Assembly: GCA_031255275.1 (NCBI GenBank)
Contig: JAIRSV010000159.1
Span: 1-36,454 of the forward strand
Direction of reading: 5' to 3'
Origin: Proteiniphilum sp.
GTDB taxonomy: Bacteria > Bacteroidota > Bacteroidia > Bacteroidales > Dysgonomonadaceae
Length of the DNA stretch: 36,454 nt
Each line of letters opens with the position of its first letter. Within the stretch, counting starts at the first letter, position 1. Below the pieces are notes generated by a model. It had not been told where the DNA came from. It worked only from the letters and a program-made list of their open reading frames with translations, and did not search any database. Positions 9,236-18,415 of this stretch are shown here, piece by piece. The position numbers and the translations under genes are program-made.

Positions 9236-10129
9236 ATGTCGCAGAATAAGCATCGTTCCGGTTTTGTCAATATAGTGGGTAATCCCAATGTAGGCAAATC
9301 CACATTAATGAACCGGCTGGTGGGAGAAAAAATTTCCATCATCACGGCAAAGACCCAGACCACACGCCACCGTATTATCGGCATTGTGAATACAGTCGAT
9401 TACCAGGTGGTTTATTCCGATACGCCGGGGGTATTGCGTCCCAATTACAAGCTGCAGGAATCAATGCTGAATTTCTCCCTGTCGGCGCTGAACGACGCCG
9501 ACGTCCTGCTCTATGTGACTGATGTGGTAGAGAAGATCGACAAAAACGACGGGTTCCTGAATAGGGTACAACGGTTGGATTTGCCGGTACTGCTGCTCAT
9601 CAATAAAATAGACCGGACAAACCAGGAGGAACTGGAAATGATGGTCGCGCAATGGCAGAAGTTACTGCCGCAGGCAGAGATATATCCCGTTTCGGCATTG
9701 AACAATTTCAGCGTCGATATCGTGCAGAATCGTGTCCTGGAGCTTTTGCCGGAATCGCCCCCTTATTTTGAAAAAGATGCGCTCACCGACAAACCTGCCC
9801 GTTTTTTTGTCACCGAGATTATCAGGGAGAAAGCCTTGCTGATCTACCGGAAAGAGATACCCTATTCCATTGAAGTTGTCGTGGAGGAGTTTGAGGAGGA
9901 GGACGACATGATTCGGATTAGGGCGGTTGTACTGGTAGAGCGCGATTCGCAGAAGGGAATTGTGATCGGTCACAGGGGAGAATCGCTGAAAAGGCTGGGA
10001 ACGATGGCGCGAAAGGATATTCAGCGATTCTTTGAGAAAAAGGTCTTTCTGCAGCTTTATGTGAAGGTGGAAAAAGACTGGCGGAATCGTGACAATATGC
10101 TGAAAACGTTCGGATACAAACTTGACTGA
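9236..10129 (+). CDS. era: GTPase Era
   Basis: [22 protein letters not shown] and C-terminal KH region (GHRGESLKRLGTMARKDIQRFFEKKVFLQLYVKV). Confidence 0.97.
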   Translation: MSQNKHRSGFVNIVGNPNVGKSTLMNRLVGEKISIITAKTQTTRHRIIGIVNTVDYQVVYSDTPGVLRPNYKLQESMLNFSLSALNDADVLLYVTDVVEKIDKNDGFLNRVQRLDLPVLLLINKIDRTNQEELEMMVAQWQKLLPQAEIYPVSALNNFSVDIVQNRVLELLPESPPYFEKDALTDKPARFFVTEIIREKALLIYRKEIPYSIEVVVEEFEEEDDMIRIRAVVLVERDSQKGIVIGHRGESLKRLGTMARKDIQRFFEKKVFLQLYVKVEKDWRNRDNMLKTFGYKLD

Positions 10130-10171
10130 TGTGCCGAATATCAATAAATCCACTCTTTAGCAGATAAAATT

Positions 10172-11485
10172 ATGCAAAACTTAGTAGCGATAGTGGGACG
10201 TCCCAACGTAGGGAAATCGACCCTCTTCAACCGCCTGACGCAAAGTCGCCAGGCCATTGTGACGGAAACCGCCGGTACCACGCGCGACCGCCTGTACGGG
10301 AAGGTAATCTGGGGCGGACAGGAATTTTCTCTGGTCGATACCGGCGGGTGGGTAGTCAATTCCGGCGATGTGATGGAAGAGGAGATCAACAGGCAAGTGC
10401 GTATCGCCCTGGAGGAAGCGGATGTAATACTCTTTGTCGTGGATGTGATGCATGGCCTGACCGATCTCGATGAGAGTGTCGCCCGAATGCTGCGCAGATC
10501 GGGGAAACCGGTAGTGGTAGTCTCCAACAAGGCGGATAATTTTGAACTGGGACATCAGTCGGCGGAATTTTATTCCTTCGGGTTGGGCGATCCGTTTGGC
10601 ATTTCGGCCATTAACGGTTCGGGAACCGGCGACTTGCTGGATCATATCCTGACGCTGTTCACAAAAAACAACAGTGAGGAAGAGTCGGACGATATTCCCA
10701 AATTTGCTGTGGTGGGGCGTCCGAATGTCGGAAAATCCTCCATGATCAATGCCCTGATCGGGGAGGAAAGGAGTATCGTGACCGATATTGCCGGCACTAC
10801 GCGCGACTCCGTTTACCTGCGTTATAATAAATTCGGCATGGATTTTTACCTGATCGATACCGCCGGGATCCGCAAGAAGGGAAAAGTGACGGAGGATCTG
10901 GAATATTTCTCCGTGATACGTTCCATCCGCGTTATCGAGAATGCCGACGTTTGTGTCCTGATGCTTGACGCAAACCGCGGAATAGAGGGGCAGGATCTGA
11001 ATATCTTTTCACTTATACAGAGGAACCGAAAAGGACTGGTTGTCTTCGTCAACAAGTGGGATACGGTTGAGGAGAAGGATCATATTGTGATCAGGACGTT
11101 TGAGAGAGCGATCCGCGAACGTTTTGCTCCCTTTACCGATTTCCCGGTTATATTCGGCTCGGCGCTGACCAGGCAGCGAATCCTCAAAGTGATGGATACG
11201 GCCAAAGAGGTGTACCGGAATAAAAAGCGCAGAGTGACTACTGCTAAACTGAATGAGGTGATGTTGCCGATCATGGAAAGGACGCCTCCTCCTGCAAACA
11301 AGGGAAAATTTATAAAAATCAAGTATGTAACCCAGCTGGCCGATACGCAGGTGCCTTCATTTGTTTTCTTCTGCAATCTGCCGCAGTGGATCAAGGAACC
11401 GTACAGACGATTTGTGGAGAACAGGATGCGTGAAAACTGGGATTTTTCGGGTACTCCCATCAATATTTTTTTCAGAGAAAAATGA
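10172..11485 (+). CDS. der: Ribosome biogenesis GTPase Der (EngA)
   Basis: Two tandem G domains ([14 protein letters not shown] and [14 protein letters not shown]) and the C-terminal KH-like region. Confidence 0.98.
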   Translation: MQNLVAIVGRPNVGKSTLFNRLTQSRQAIVTETAGTTRDRLYGKVIWGGQEFSLVDTGGWVVNSGDVMEEEINRQVRIALEEADVILFVVDVMHGLTDLDESVARMLRRSGKPVVVVSNKADNFELGHQSAEFYSFGLGDPFGISAINGSGTGDLLDHILTLFTKNNSEEESDDIPKFAVVGRPNVGKSSMINALIGEERSIVTDIAGTTRDSVYLRYNKFGMDFYLIDTAGIRKKGKVTEDLEYFSVIRSIRVIENADVCVLMLDANRGIEGQDLNIFSLIQRNRKGLVVFVNKWDTVEEKDHIVIRTFERAIRERFAPFTDFPVIFGSALTRQRILKVMDTAKEVYRNKKRRVTTAKLNEVMLPIMERTPPPANKGKFIKIKYVTQLADTQVPSFVFFCNLPQWIKEPYRRFVENRMRENWDFSGTPINIFFREK

Positions 11486-11711
11486 TCTGTCGGCATCGTT
11501 TTTCCCCCTCTTCCTGCGGGTCTGAGCGGTTCTTTATATTTTTATAGTGAAAAAAACGGTCTAATCGTATGAAATCACAAAAATATTGCGTTAATTTGTA
11601 TTCTTTTGTAAAGACGGAGGGAATGATAAAATCCTCTATCTTCTTTTAAAAAGAACAAAATCGAATGCAACATACCGACTCTTAAGGCCGGAATAAACGA
11701 ATGAACTGCTG

Positions 11712-13769
11712 ATGGATACGAAAAACAATTTTGACAACGAGAAATCACCTGTTAACAAAGAACAAAACGATAAAGATCTTCTGTCCGAATTAACGGAAAG
11801 GGATTCTGTGATGGAAACTTCCAGGACGGAGATTCCTGTCGCGGGGGAAACGGAAGGGGATGATCTCGCGGAAGTGGCGGAGGCCGAAATCTCGGAACAG
11901 GCGATGGCCGGGGAGGACATTGAGGACGGGAACGGTGAACCGGAGGTGCCCGCCATAGACTATGATTTGGAGGACGGAAGTGATGCCGGTGACTCCGAAG
12001 AGGATGAAGGGGGGGGCGATGATACGGATGAAAGTTCTTTCACGGACGATACTTCCCTGTCTCTGCTTCCCATTGATGAGATCGTGCGTAATCTGCGTGA
12101 CCTGTTTAATTCGGAGAATCCGAGGCGCAAGGACGTGGATGAGTATAAGAGTCTGTTTTACCGCTCTTTGCGGAATGAAACGGAATCGCAAAAACAGGAT
12201 TTTCTCTCGAAGGGGGGAGAAGAGATTGATTTTGTGGGGAAGGAATCGGAGGTCTATGCCGAAGGAAAGGAGCTGCTTCAGAAGATAAGGGAGAAGCGCG
12301 CTGATATTCTCGCGAAGGAGGAAGTCGCGAAGGAGAAGAACGTTGCCCGGAAGCTTGCCATCATAGAGCAGGTGAAAGCGCTGACCGAGACGCAGGGACA
12401 GGAGGACTTCAACAAAGTTTACCAGGAATTTAAGTCGCTTCAGCAGGAATGGAGCAGCGTCAAGCCGGTTCCGCAGGAAAAGGTGAACGAGTTATGGAAG
12501 TCATATCAGCGCTATGTGGAGATATTCTATGACCTGGTACGTATCAATAACGAGTTCAGGGAGTACGATTTCAAGAAGAACCTGGAGCTGAAAACCGAGT
12601 TGTGCGAGGCGGCAGAGAGGCTCGACGGAGAGGCAGATGTGGTTTCGGCCTTCCATCAGTTGCAGAAGCTGCATCAGGAGTGGAGGGAGGTTGGCCCCGT
12701 GTCCAGAAGGGACAGAGAGGAGATCTGGAACCGCTTTAAGGAGGCTTCGACCCGGATTAACAGGAAATACCAGAGGCACTTCGAGCGGCTGCGGGAAAAG
12801 GAAAATGAAAACCTGAAACTGAAAATGGCGCTTTGTGAAAAGCTTGAGGCTATTGATCTCAGCCGGCTCAAGACCGTCAGAGACTGGGGTGAAAAAGTGA
12901 AGGAGGTGCTTGAGATCCAGTCACAGTGGCGTCGGACAGGGTTTGTGCCGAGGAAATGGAATGTAAAGATTTACAAGCGTTACCGGACTGCCTGTGACTT
13001 CTTTTTCAAAAGAAAGAGTGAGTTTTACAAATCTATTCGCGGAGAGATGGAGGTGAACCTCAGAAAAAAGACGGCGCTGTGCGAGCGTGCCGAATCACTC
13101 ATGGACAGCCGGGACTGGAAAGCTACGACGCGGGAACTGATCGAGATACAGCGACAGTGGAAAACCATCGGTGTCGTTCCGCACAGATATGTTGACAGTA
13201 TCTGGAAACGGTTTGTTTCGGCCTGTGACAGCTTCTTTGAACAGAGGAAACTGCATGCTTTGTCGCAGGATGAACTGGAACAGAGGAATCTGGAAGAGAA
13301 AAAAAACATCGTCGAGAAGATAAACCGGCTGAACTCCGTCCCCAAGACGGAGGGGGCTTTGACGCAGCTTCGCGCGCTGATGGATGAATGGAACGAGGTG
13401 GGGCACGTCCCGTATAAGACGAAGGACCGTATTCACAGGGAATTTTGCGATGCAACGGAATCTCAGTTCGACAGGCTGAATGTCGACAAGTCGGAACGGA
13501 AGCTGGAGGCTTACAGGAATACGATTTCGGGTATGGTGAAATCGGACGGTACGAAAGGGCAGCTTGTCCGGGAACGTGAAAAGTTGGTGCGTCAGTATGA
13601 GCGGATCAAAAGTGAATTGCAGACGTATGAAAACAATATCGGATTCCTTTCCGTTTCATCCAAAAAAGGAAATCACCTGCTGGACGATATGAAGCAGAAA
13701 GTGGACAAGATCAGGGCCGAACTGCTTCTGCTGGAGAGGAAGGTCAAGGCTATAGAAGATGAACTGTAG
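11712..13769 (+). CDS. DUF349 domain-containing protein with acidic N-terminal region
   Basis: Five W-containing repeats (LQQEWSSVKPVP, LHQEWREVGPVS, IQSQWRRTGFVP, IQRQWKTIGVVP, LMDEWNEVGHVP) after a D/E-rich N-terminus. Confidence 0.9.
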   Translation: MDTKNNFDNEKSPVNKEQNDKDLLSELTERDSVMETSRTEIPVAGETEGDDLAEVAEAEISEQAMAGEDIEDGNGEPEVPAIDYDLEDGSDAGDSEEDEGGGDDTDESSFTDDTSLSLLPIDEIVRNLRDLFNSENPRRKDVDEYKSLFYRSLRNETESQKQDFLSKGGEEIDFVGKESEVYAEGKELLQKIREKRADILAKEEVAKEKNVARKLAIIEQVKALTETQGQEDFNKVYQEFKSLQQEWSSVKPVPQEKVNELWKSYQRYVEIFYDLVRINNEFREYDFKKNLELKTELCEAAERLDGEADVVSAFHQLQKLHQEWREVGPVSRRDREEIWNRFKEASTRINRKYQRHFERLREKENENLKLKMALCEKLEAIDLSRLKTVRDWGEKVKEVLEIQSQWRRTGFVPRKWNVKIYKRYRTACDFFFKRKSEFYKSIRGEMEVNLRKKTALCERAESLMDSRDWKATTRELIEIQRQWKTIGVVPHRYVDSIWKRFVSACDSFFEQRKLHALSQDELEQRNLEEKKNIVEKINRLNSVPKTEGALTQLRALMDEWNEVGHVPYKTKDRIHREFCDATESQFDRLNVDKSERKLEAYRNTISGMVKSDGTKGQLVREREKLVRQYERIKSELQTYENNIGFLSVSSKKGNHLLDDMKQKVDKIRAELLLLERKVKAIEDEL

Positions 13770-13806
13770 CGATATGTGTTCCGGCTCCCCGGAACAGTGG
13801 CGGAAG

Positions 13807-13836
13807 AGCTGTCTCAAAACGAGGCAGCTTTTTTTA
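13807..13836 (+). terminator. Rho-independent terminator after the DUF349 gene
   Basis: AGCTGTCTC-AAAAC-GAGGCAGCT (one wobble) followed by TTTTTTTATTTT. Confidence 0.75.
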
Positions 13837-13852
13837 TTTTCAAAGGATATTC

Positions 13853-13910
13853 TTGAAACCCGGCAGCGCTTCATTCATTCCCGGGAGTAGGCTGTTCATT
13901 CCCGGGAGTA
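13853..13910. repeat. 21-bp-period direct repeat
   Basis: TTCATTCCCGGGAGTA occurs exactly twice (13874-13889 and 13895-13910) at 21-bp spacing; a degenerate third unit (TTGAAACCCGGCAG) lies 21 bp upstream. Confidence 0.7.
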
Positions 13911-13987
13911 AAAATTAGAACGTATGAAAAACCGGCTTACTGACACATTTATTTGAGATCCTTGCGCAGAGACACCTGCAAATTAGT

Positions 13988-16057
13988 CTATAACTTCTTC
14001 AGGTAATCATACGTCGCCTGCTGAGCACGCAGGGGAGGGGCGTCGGGCGGGGTGAAGTCTCGCTTGAAGACGTTGCGCAGATTCTCGTCGATCCACACCG
14101 CGCTCCGGTTGTCGGCAAGCTGAATCTCCAGGATGTCTATGATCTGCCGCTTCAGCGACTCCGTATGGACGGGGAAGGCCACCTCGATGCGGCGGTGCAG
14201 GTTGCGCTGCATCCAGTCGGCCGAAGTGAGGTAGACATTCTCCTCTCCGCCGTTGAAGAAATACCACACCCGGGCATGTTCCAGCCAGGCGTCCACGATG
14301 CGCGTCACGGTGATGTTTCTGCTGTACGGCTGATTCGGCACCAGGCAGCAGATGCCGCGTATGATGAGGTCGATCTTCACCCCCGCCTCGCCGGCGCGGT
14401 AAAGCGCGTCGATCATCCCCCGATCCTCCAGGCTGTTCATCTTTAAGATGATGCGTCCCGTGCCGCCGTTCTTCACGTGCGCGATCTCGCGCGCGATCAT
14501 CGCGTGGATTGCGGGGAGCATGTTGAACTGCGTCACCAGCAGATGCTTGAAGGCGTACGTATGTGTCTCCCCCTCCAGCACGCTGAATACTTCGTCGATA
14601 TCCCTGATAAGTTCCCTGTCGGAAGTGAGCAGGCCTTCGTCCGAATAGATGCGCGCCGTTTTCTCGTTGAAGTTGCCCGTCCCCAGGTAGGCGTAGCCTT
14701 TGACGGGATCGTCCGGATCGTTGCTGCGCTTCCGCACGTAAGCCAGCTTGGCGTGCACCTTCAGCCCCGGAAGGCTGTATATGATCTTTACGCCTGCCTG
14801 CTGCATCAGTTCGGAGGTGAAGTAATTGTTCATCTCGTCGAAGCGGGCCTTCAGTTCCACGAAAACAGTCACCTTCTTCCCGTTCTTCGCCGCGCTGATC
14901 AGGCTGTTGATGACGGCTGAGTTTTCGGCCACGCGATACTGGGTCACCTTAATCTCCAGCACCTTCGGGTCGAAGGCGGCCTGCAGGAGGAAGCGCAGCA
15001 GGTAGTCGAACGACTGGTAGGGGAAGTGCAGCAGCACATCCCGCCTGCGCAGCACCCGCAGGATAGAATTGCCCGCTTCCAGCTCCGGCACGCGGAGCGG
15101 CGGCGGAGTCCGTTCCGACGGGCCGCTGCCGGACGGGCAGGGAAGGCTCGACAGGTCAGCCAGATCCAGGTAGCGCCCTGACGGGAGCAGCTCGTCTTCC
15201 ACGATCTCATACGCCTCGCAGAGGTATTGCAGGAAGTAGTCCGGCATCTCCCTGTCATACTGAAAACGGGTCACCGCACCAATCTTGCGTTTGCGCACCT
15301 TGCGCAATATCTCCTCGGCAATATCCTTCCGGTCTTCGTCCTCCAGCGAGAAGTCAGCGTCGCGCGATATTTTGATGCTGAAGCAGTCCACGATCCGGTA
15401 GCCGGGGAACAGGCTCTGCATGTTTGTCCTGATCACGTCGTCGACAAACATGATATAGTGCTTGCCGTTGTGCGAAGGCAGCTCGATGAAGCGGGGCACC
15501 CTGGTGCAGGGTATCTTCATGATGGCATACGTGTAGTGCTGTCTTTCCGGCGTCATCCCCCTCTTCAACAGGCTTATGACCTGGTAGATGCGGCTGTCCT
15601 GGATAAAGGAGTGGATGTCGTCCTTCTGGATGATCATCGGCTGCAGGTAGGGAAACACCTCCTCGCTGAAATACTTCTCCACGTACTCCCGATGGAAAGG
15701 TTCCACCCTGTCGGTACGGCAGAGTATGATACCATTCCGTTCCAGCTCCGGCAGGATCATGCTGTTGAAGATGCGGTAATACTCCTTTTCCTGCGCCGTG
15801 ACCTCGGCGTTGATGCGGGCAATGGCCTCCATCGCCTCTTCCACCGACCCGTGACGGTTGAAGCTCTCCAGCAGCGAACTGTGATAGCCCGAGACGCGTA
15901 TCTTGTAGAACTCCTCCAGGTTAGACGAGTAGATGGCGAGAAATTTGATACGCTCATACACCGGCAGACATTCGTCCCTCGCCTCCAGGAGCACGCGATA
16001 GTTGAATGACAGCCAGCTAATATCCCGGTTGAAATAAGCGTACTGACTATTTTCCAT
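13988..16057 (-). CDS. ppk1: Polyphosphate kinase 1
   Basis: 689-aa ORF with NRDISWLSFNYRVL N-terminus, ELKARFDE, and GLKVHAKL / YLGTGNFNEKTA histidine-region motifs. Confidence 0.97.
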   Translation of the reverse strand: MENSQYAYFNRDISWLSFNYRVLLEARDECLPVYERIKFLAIYSSNLEEFYKIRVSGYHSSLLESFNRHGSVEEAMEAIARINAEVTAQEKEYYRIFNSMILPELERNGIILCRTDRVEPFHREYVEKYFSEEVFPYLQPMIIQKDDIHSFIQDSRIYQVISLLKRGMTPERQHYTYAIMKIPCTRVPRFIELPSHNGKHYIMFVDDVIRTNMQSLFPGYRIVDCFSIKISRDADFSLEDEDRKDIAEEILRKVRKRKIGAVTRFQYDREMPDYFLQYLCEAYEIVEDELLPSGRYLDLADLSSLPCPSGSGPSERTPPPLRVPELEAGNSILRVLRRRDVLLHFPYQSFDYLLRFLLQAAFDPKVLEIKVTQYRVAENSAVINSLISAAKNGKKVTVFVELKARFDEMNNYFTSELMQQAGVKIIYSLPGLKVHAKLAYVRKRSNDPDDPVKGYAYLGTGNFNEKTARIYSDEGLLTSDRELIRDIDEVFSVLEGETHTYAFKHLLVTQFNMLPAIHAMIAREIAHVKNGGTGRIILKMNSLEDRGMIDALYRAGEAGVKIDLIIRGICCLVPNQPYSRNITVTRIVDAWLEHARVWYFFNGGEENVYLTSADWMQRNLHRRIEVAFPVHTESLKRQIIDILEIQLADNRSAVWIDENLRNVFKRDFTPPDAPPLRAQQATYDYLKKL

Positions 16058-16115
16058 TATAACTGATTTCTTTTTTTACATTAAAACCTCAAAGCGATAA
16101 AGTTTGTTCGGTCAG

Positions 16116-16148
16116 GCAGTTTACCGGCGCGAAGCGCCGGTAAACTGC
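16116..16148. repeat. Perfect 15-bp inverted repeat (hairpin) with GAA loop
   Basis: GCAGTTTACCGGCGC-GAA-GCGCCGGTAAACTGC; no T-run on either side. Confidence 0.85.
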
Positions 16149-16251
16149 TGATTTCCGACTTCATGCGAATCACGCAGCATGAACGGCACCGTATGTTTTT
16201 CTGTGAATAACGCACGAGGTGCAAATTGAATTACGCGCCCCTCCGTCCACC

Positions 16252-16995
16252 TCACCGGGCAAACCCGTCCGGAAAGCGGGAAGCCCTCCGCAGCGCCTCC
16301 GTCTTACCCACATCCAGCAAGAGCAAGTCGTCCGGGCGATAGCAGAGAAGATCCACCCTGTCGCAGACCGAAAGGTAAAAGTCGACAATGGAAAAACGAT
16401 CCGGAAAACCGGCCATGTACCGGAAAACGGACGGATGAAGAAGTTGAATGCCGGCAAAAGCCAGCTTTCGGCAGCATCGGGGATCGAAATGAGGAAAAGG
16501 AGATTTCACCTCACCCGTATCCTCATTGACCCACCCCCTCAACCTCCGGTCACCGTCAAAGAGCAGGTAACGGGACGTCTTCCGCTCGCTGCAGACAAGC
16601 AGCGCCGCCGGAGAATTACACCGCACATGCTCCTCACATAACTTCCGCAGGTCGACGTTGGAGAGAATATCGACATTATGCACCGCAAACGGCCTGTCAT
16701 CGTCAAAGAACGGCGCAGCCTTCCGGAGTCCTCCCCCCGTATCGAGCAGCATCTCCCGCTCGTCGGAAAACTCGACGTGAATGTCGAAACAGCCCCGTTC
16801 CTCCACAAAGCGGACTATCTGTCCGGCAAAATGATGTACGTTGATAATGATTTCGTCAAACCCGGCCGCCTTCAGGCGCACTATCACATGCTCCAGCAGC
16901 GGTTTCCCGCCGACCGGTACCAGCGCCTTGGGCATGGTCGCGGTGAGGGGCTTCAGCCGCGTGCCAAGCCCCGCGGCAAAGATCATCGCCTTCAT
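16252..16995 (-). CDS. Sugar-1-phosphate nucleotidyltransferase (MurU/RmlA-like)
   Basis: MKAMIFAAGLGTRLKPLTATMPKALVPVGGKPLLEH signature; ATGA overlap with the upstream kinase gene. Confidence 0.88.
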   Translation of the reverse strand: MKAMIFAAGLGTRLKPLTATMPKALVPVGGKPLLEHVIVRLKAAGFDEIIINVHHFAGQIVRFVEERGCFDIHVEFSDEREMLLDTGGGLRKAAPFFDDDRPFAVHNVDILSNVDLRKLCEEHVRCNSPAALLVCSERKTSRYLLFDGDRRLRGWVNEDTGEVKSPFPHFDPRCCRKLAFAGIQLLHPSVFRYMAGFPDRFSIVDFYLSVCDRVDLLCYRPDDLLLLDVGKTEALRRASRFPDGFAR

Positions 16996-18410
16996 CCGAA
17001 AACCTGTTCAAGATTCTGCTCCCGGTGCACCAGCGAGACCTTTACCCCGAATTTCCCGAAGAGATGCTCCGCCGTTTTCCGGGCAGCGTAGACCGAACGG
17101 TGCTGTCCGCCGGTACACCCGAACGAGATCATCAAATCGGTAAAGCCGCGATCCATATACCGCTTCACATGCCTGTCCACGAGCGGGTAAATGCTGTCGA
17201 GAAACTCAGGCATTTCGCCATCCTCCTCGAGGAAGCGGATCACAGGCTCATCCAGCCCCGTCACACCGTTATACCGCTCATACTTCCCCGGATTGTTGAT
17301 GGCACGGCAGTCAAACACATAACCCCCCCCGTTTCCGGACGCATCCTCGGGAATCCCCCTTTTGTAGGCAAAGCTGCAGACGCGCACCTCCAGCCCGCGC
17401 TTCCCGAAGCCGGCAAACTGCTTCAGCTCCGTCATCTCCCTCAGCAAGCCGCAGAGATAGGGATACTCCTCAAAATCCTCCCTCAGCAAATCCCGCAGAT
17501 TATTCAGCGCAAACGGCACACTCTGGATGAAATGAGGCTTTTTCTCGAAATAACCCCTGAAGCCGTAAGCCCCGAGCACCTGCAGCGTGCGGAAAAGGAC
17601 AAACCCTCTCAGCCGCTTCAGGAAGGCCGCCTCGTCCACCCGCCGGTATTTTCTCAGTGATTCGATGTATGTGCGAATAAGTTCGTTCCGCAACTCCTCC
17701 GGGAAACCCGCCTTCGCCTGCCAGAGGAACGACGCCACGTCATAATGGACAGGCCCCCTTCTTCCCCCCTGGAAGTCGATGAAAAAAGGTTCCCCGTCCA
17801 CCAGCATCACGTTGCGCGACTGGAAATCGCGATACATGAACGTCTCCGACCTGTTCTCCGGCAAAATCCCCGCCATCCTGTCGAAATCATTCTCCAGCAA
17901 ATCCTCCCGGAAATCCATCCCCGTCGTCTTCAGGAAACTGTACTTAAAGTAATTCAAATCCCAGTACACCGACCGGCTGTTGAACTCCGGAAGAGGATAA
18001 CAGACACCAAAATCCAGTCCCTGCGCACCCCTTACCTGAAAATCGGCAAGCATCGCAACCGTCCTGTGCAGAAGCACCCTCTCGTCGCGGCTGAAAACGC
18101 CCGAAAGCCGTCCCCCCCTGATGCAGTCAAACAGATTTACATCACCCAGATCCCGCTGGAGATAACACGCCCCGTCATCCGAGACGGCAAACACCTCCGG
18201 CGCATTCAGCCCCTGCCGGCAGAAGTGCCGGGACAGCGCAACGAATGCCCGGTTCTCCTCCCGCGACTCGCCCCGCACACCGATAATCGACAGACCATCC
18301 TTCCTCAGCCGGAAATACCTCCGGTTCGATCCCGACGAAGGCAATGCCTCCACCACAGGATCCGGCTCACCCGTATACGCCGTAAACAGAGATACAAGCT
18401 CTTCCTGCAT
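16992..18410 (-). CDS. APH-fold kinase (AmgK-like) fused to a RapZ C-terminal domain
   Basis: N-terminal kinase motifs (MYRDFQSRNVMLVDGEPFFIDFQGGRRGPVHYDVASFLWQAK) plus RapZ-C motifs (SFAYKRGIPEDASGNGGGYVFDCRAINNPG, TGLDEPVIRFLEE, ISFGCTGGQHRSV); ORF open to 18458, ATG at 18410 preferred. Confidence 0.88.
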   Translation of the reverse strand: MQEELVSLFTAYTGEPDPVVEALPSSGSNRRYFRLRKDGLSIIGVRGESREENRAFVALSRHFCRQGLNAPEVFAVSDDGACYLQRDLGDVNLFDCIRGGRLSGVFSRDERVLLHRTVAMLADFQVRGAQGLDFGVCYPLPEFNSRSVYWDLNYFKYSFLKTTGMDFREDLLENDFDRMAGILPENRSETFMYRDFQSRNVMLVDGEPFFIDFQGGRRGPVHYDVASFLWQAKAGFPEELRNELIRTYIESLRKYRRVDEAAFLKRLRGFVLFRTLQVLGAYGFRGYFEKKPHFIQSVPFALNNLRDLLREDFEEYPYLCGLLREMTELKQFAGFGKRGLEVRVCSFAYKRGIPEDASGNGGGYVFDCRAINNPGKYERYNGVTGLDEPVIRFLEEDGEMPEFLDSIYPLVDRHVKRYMDRGFTDLMISFGCTGGQHRSVYAARKTAEHLFGKFGVKVSLVHREQNLEQVFG

Positions 18411-18415
18411 GTCGG

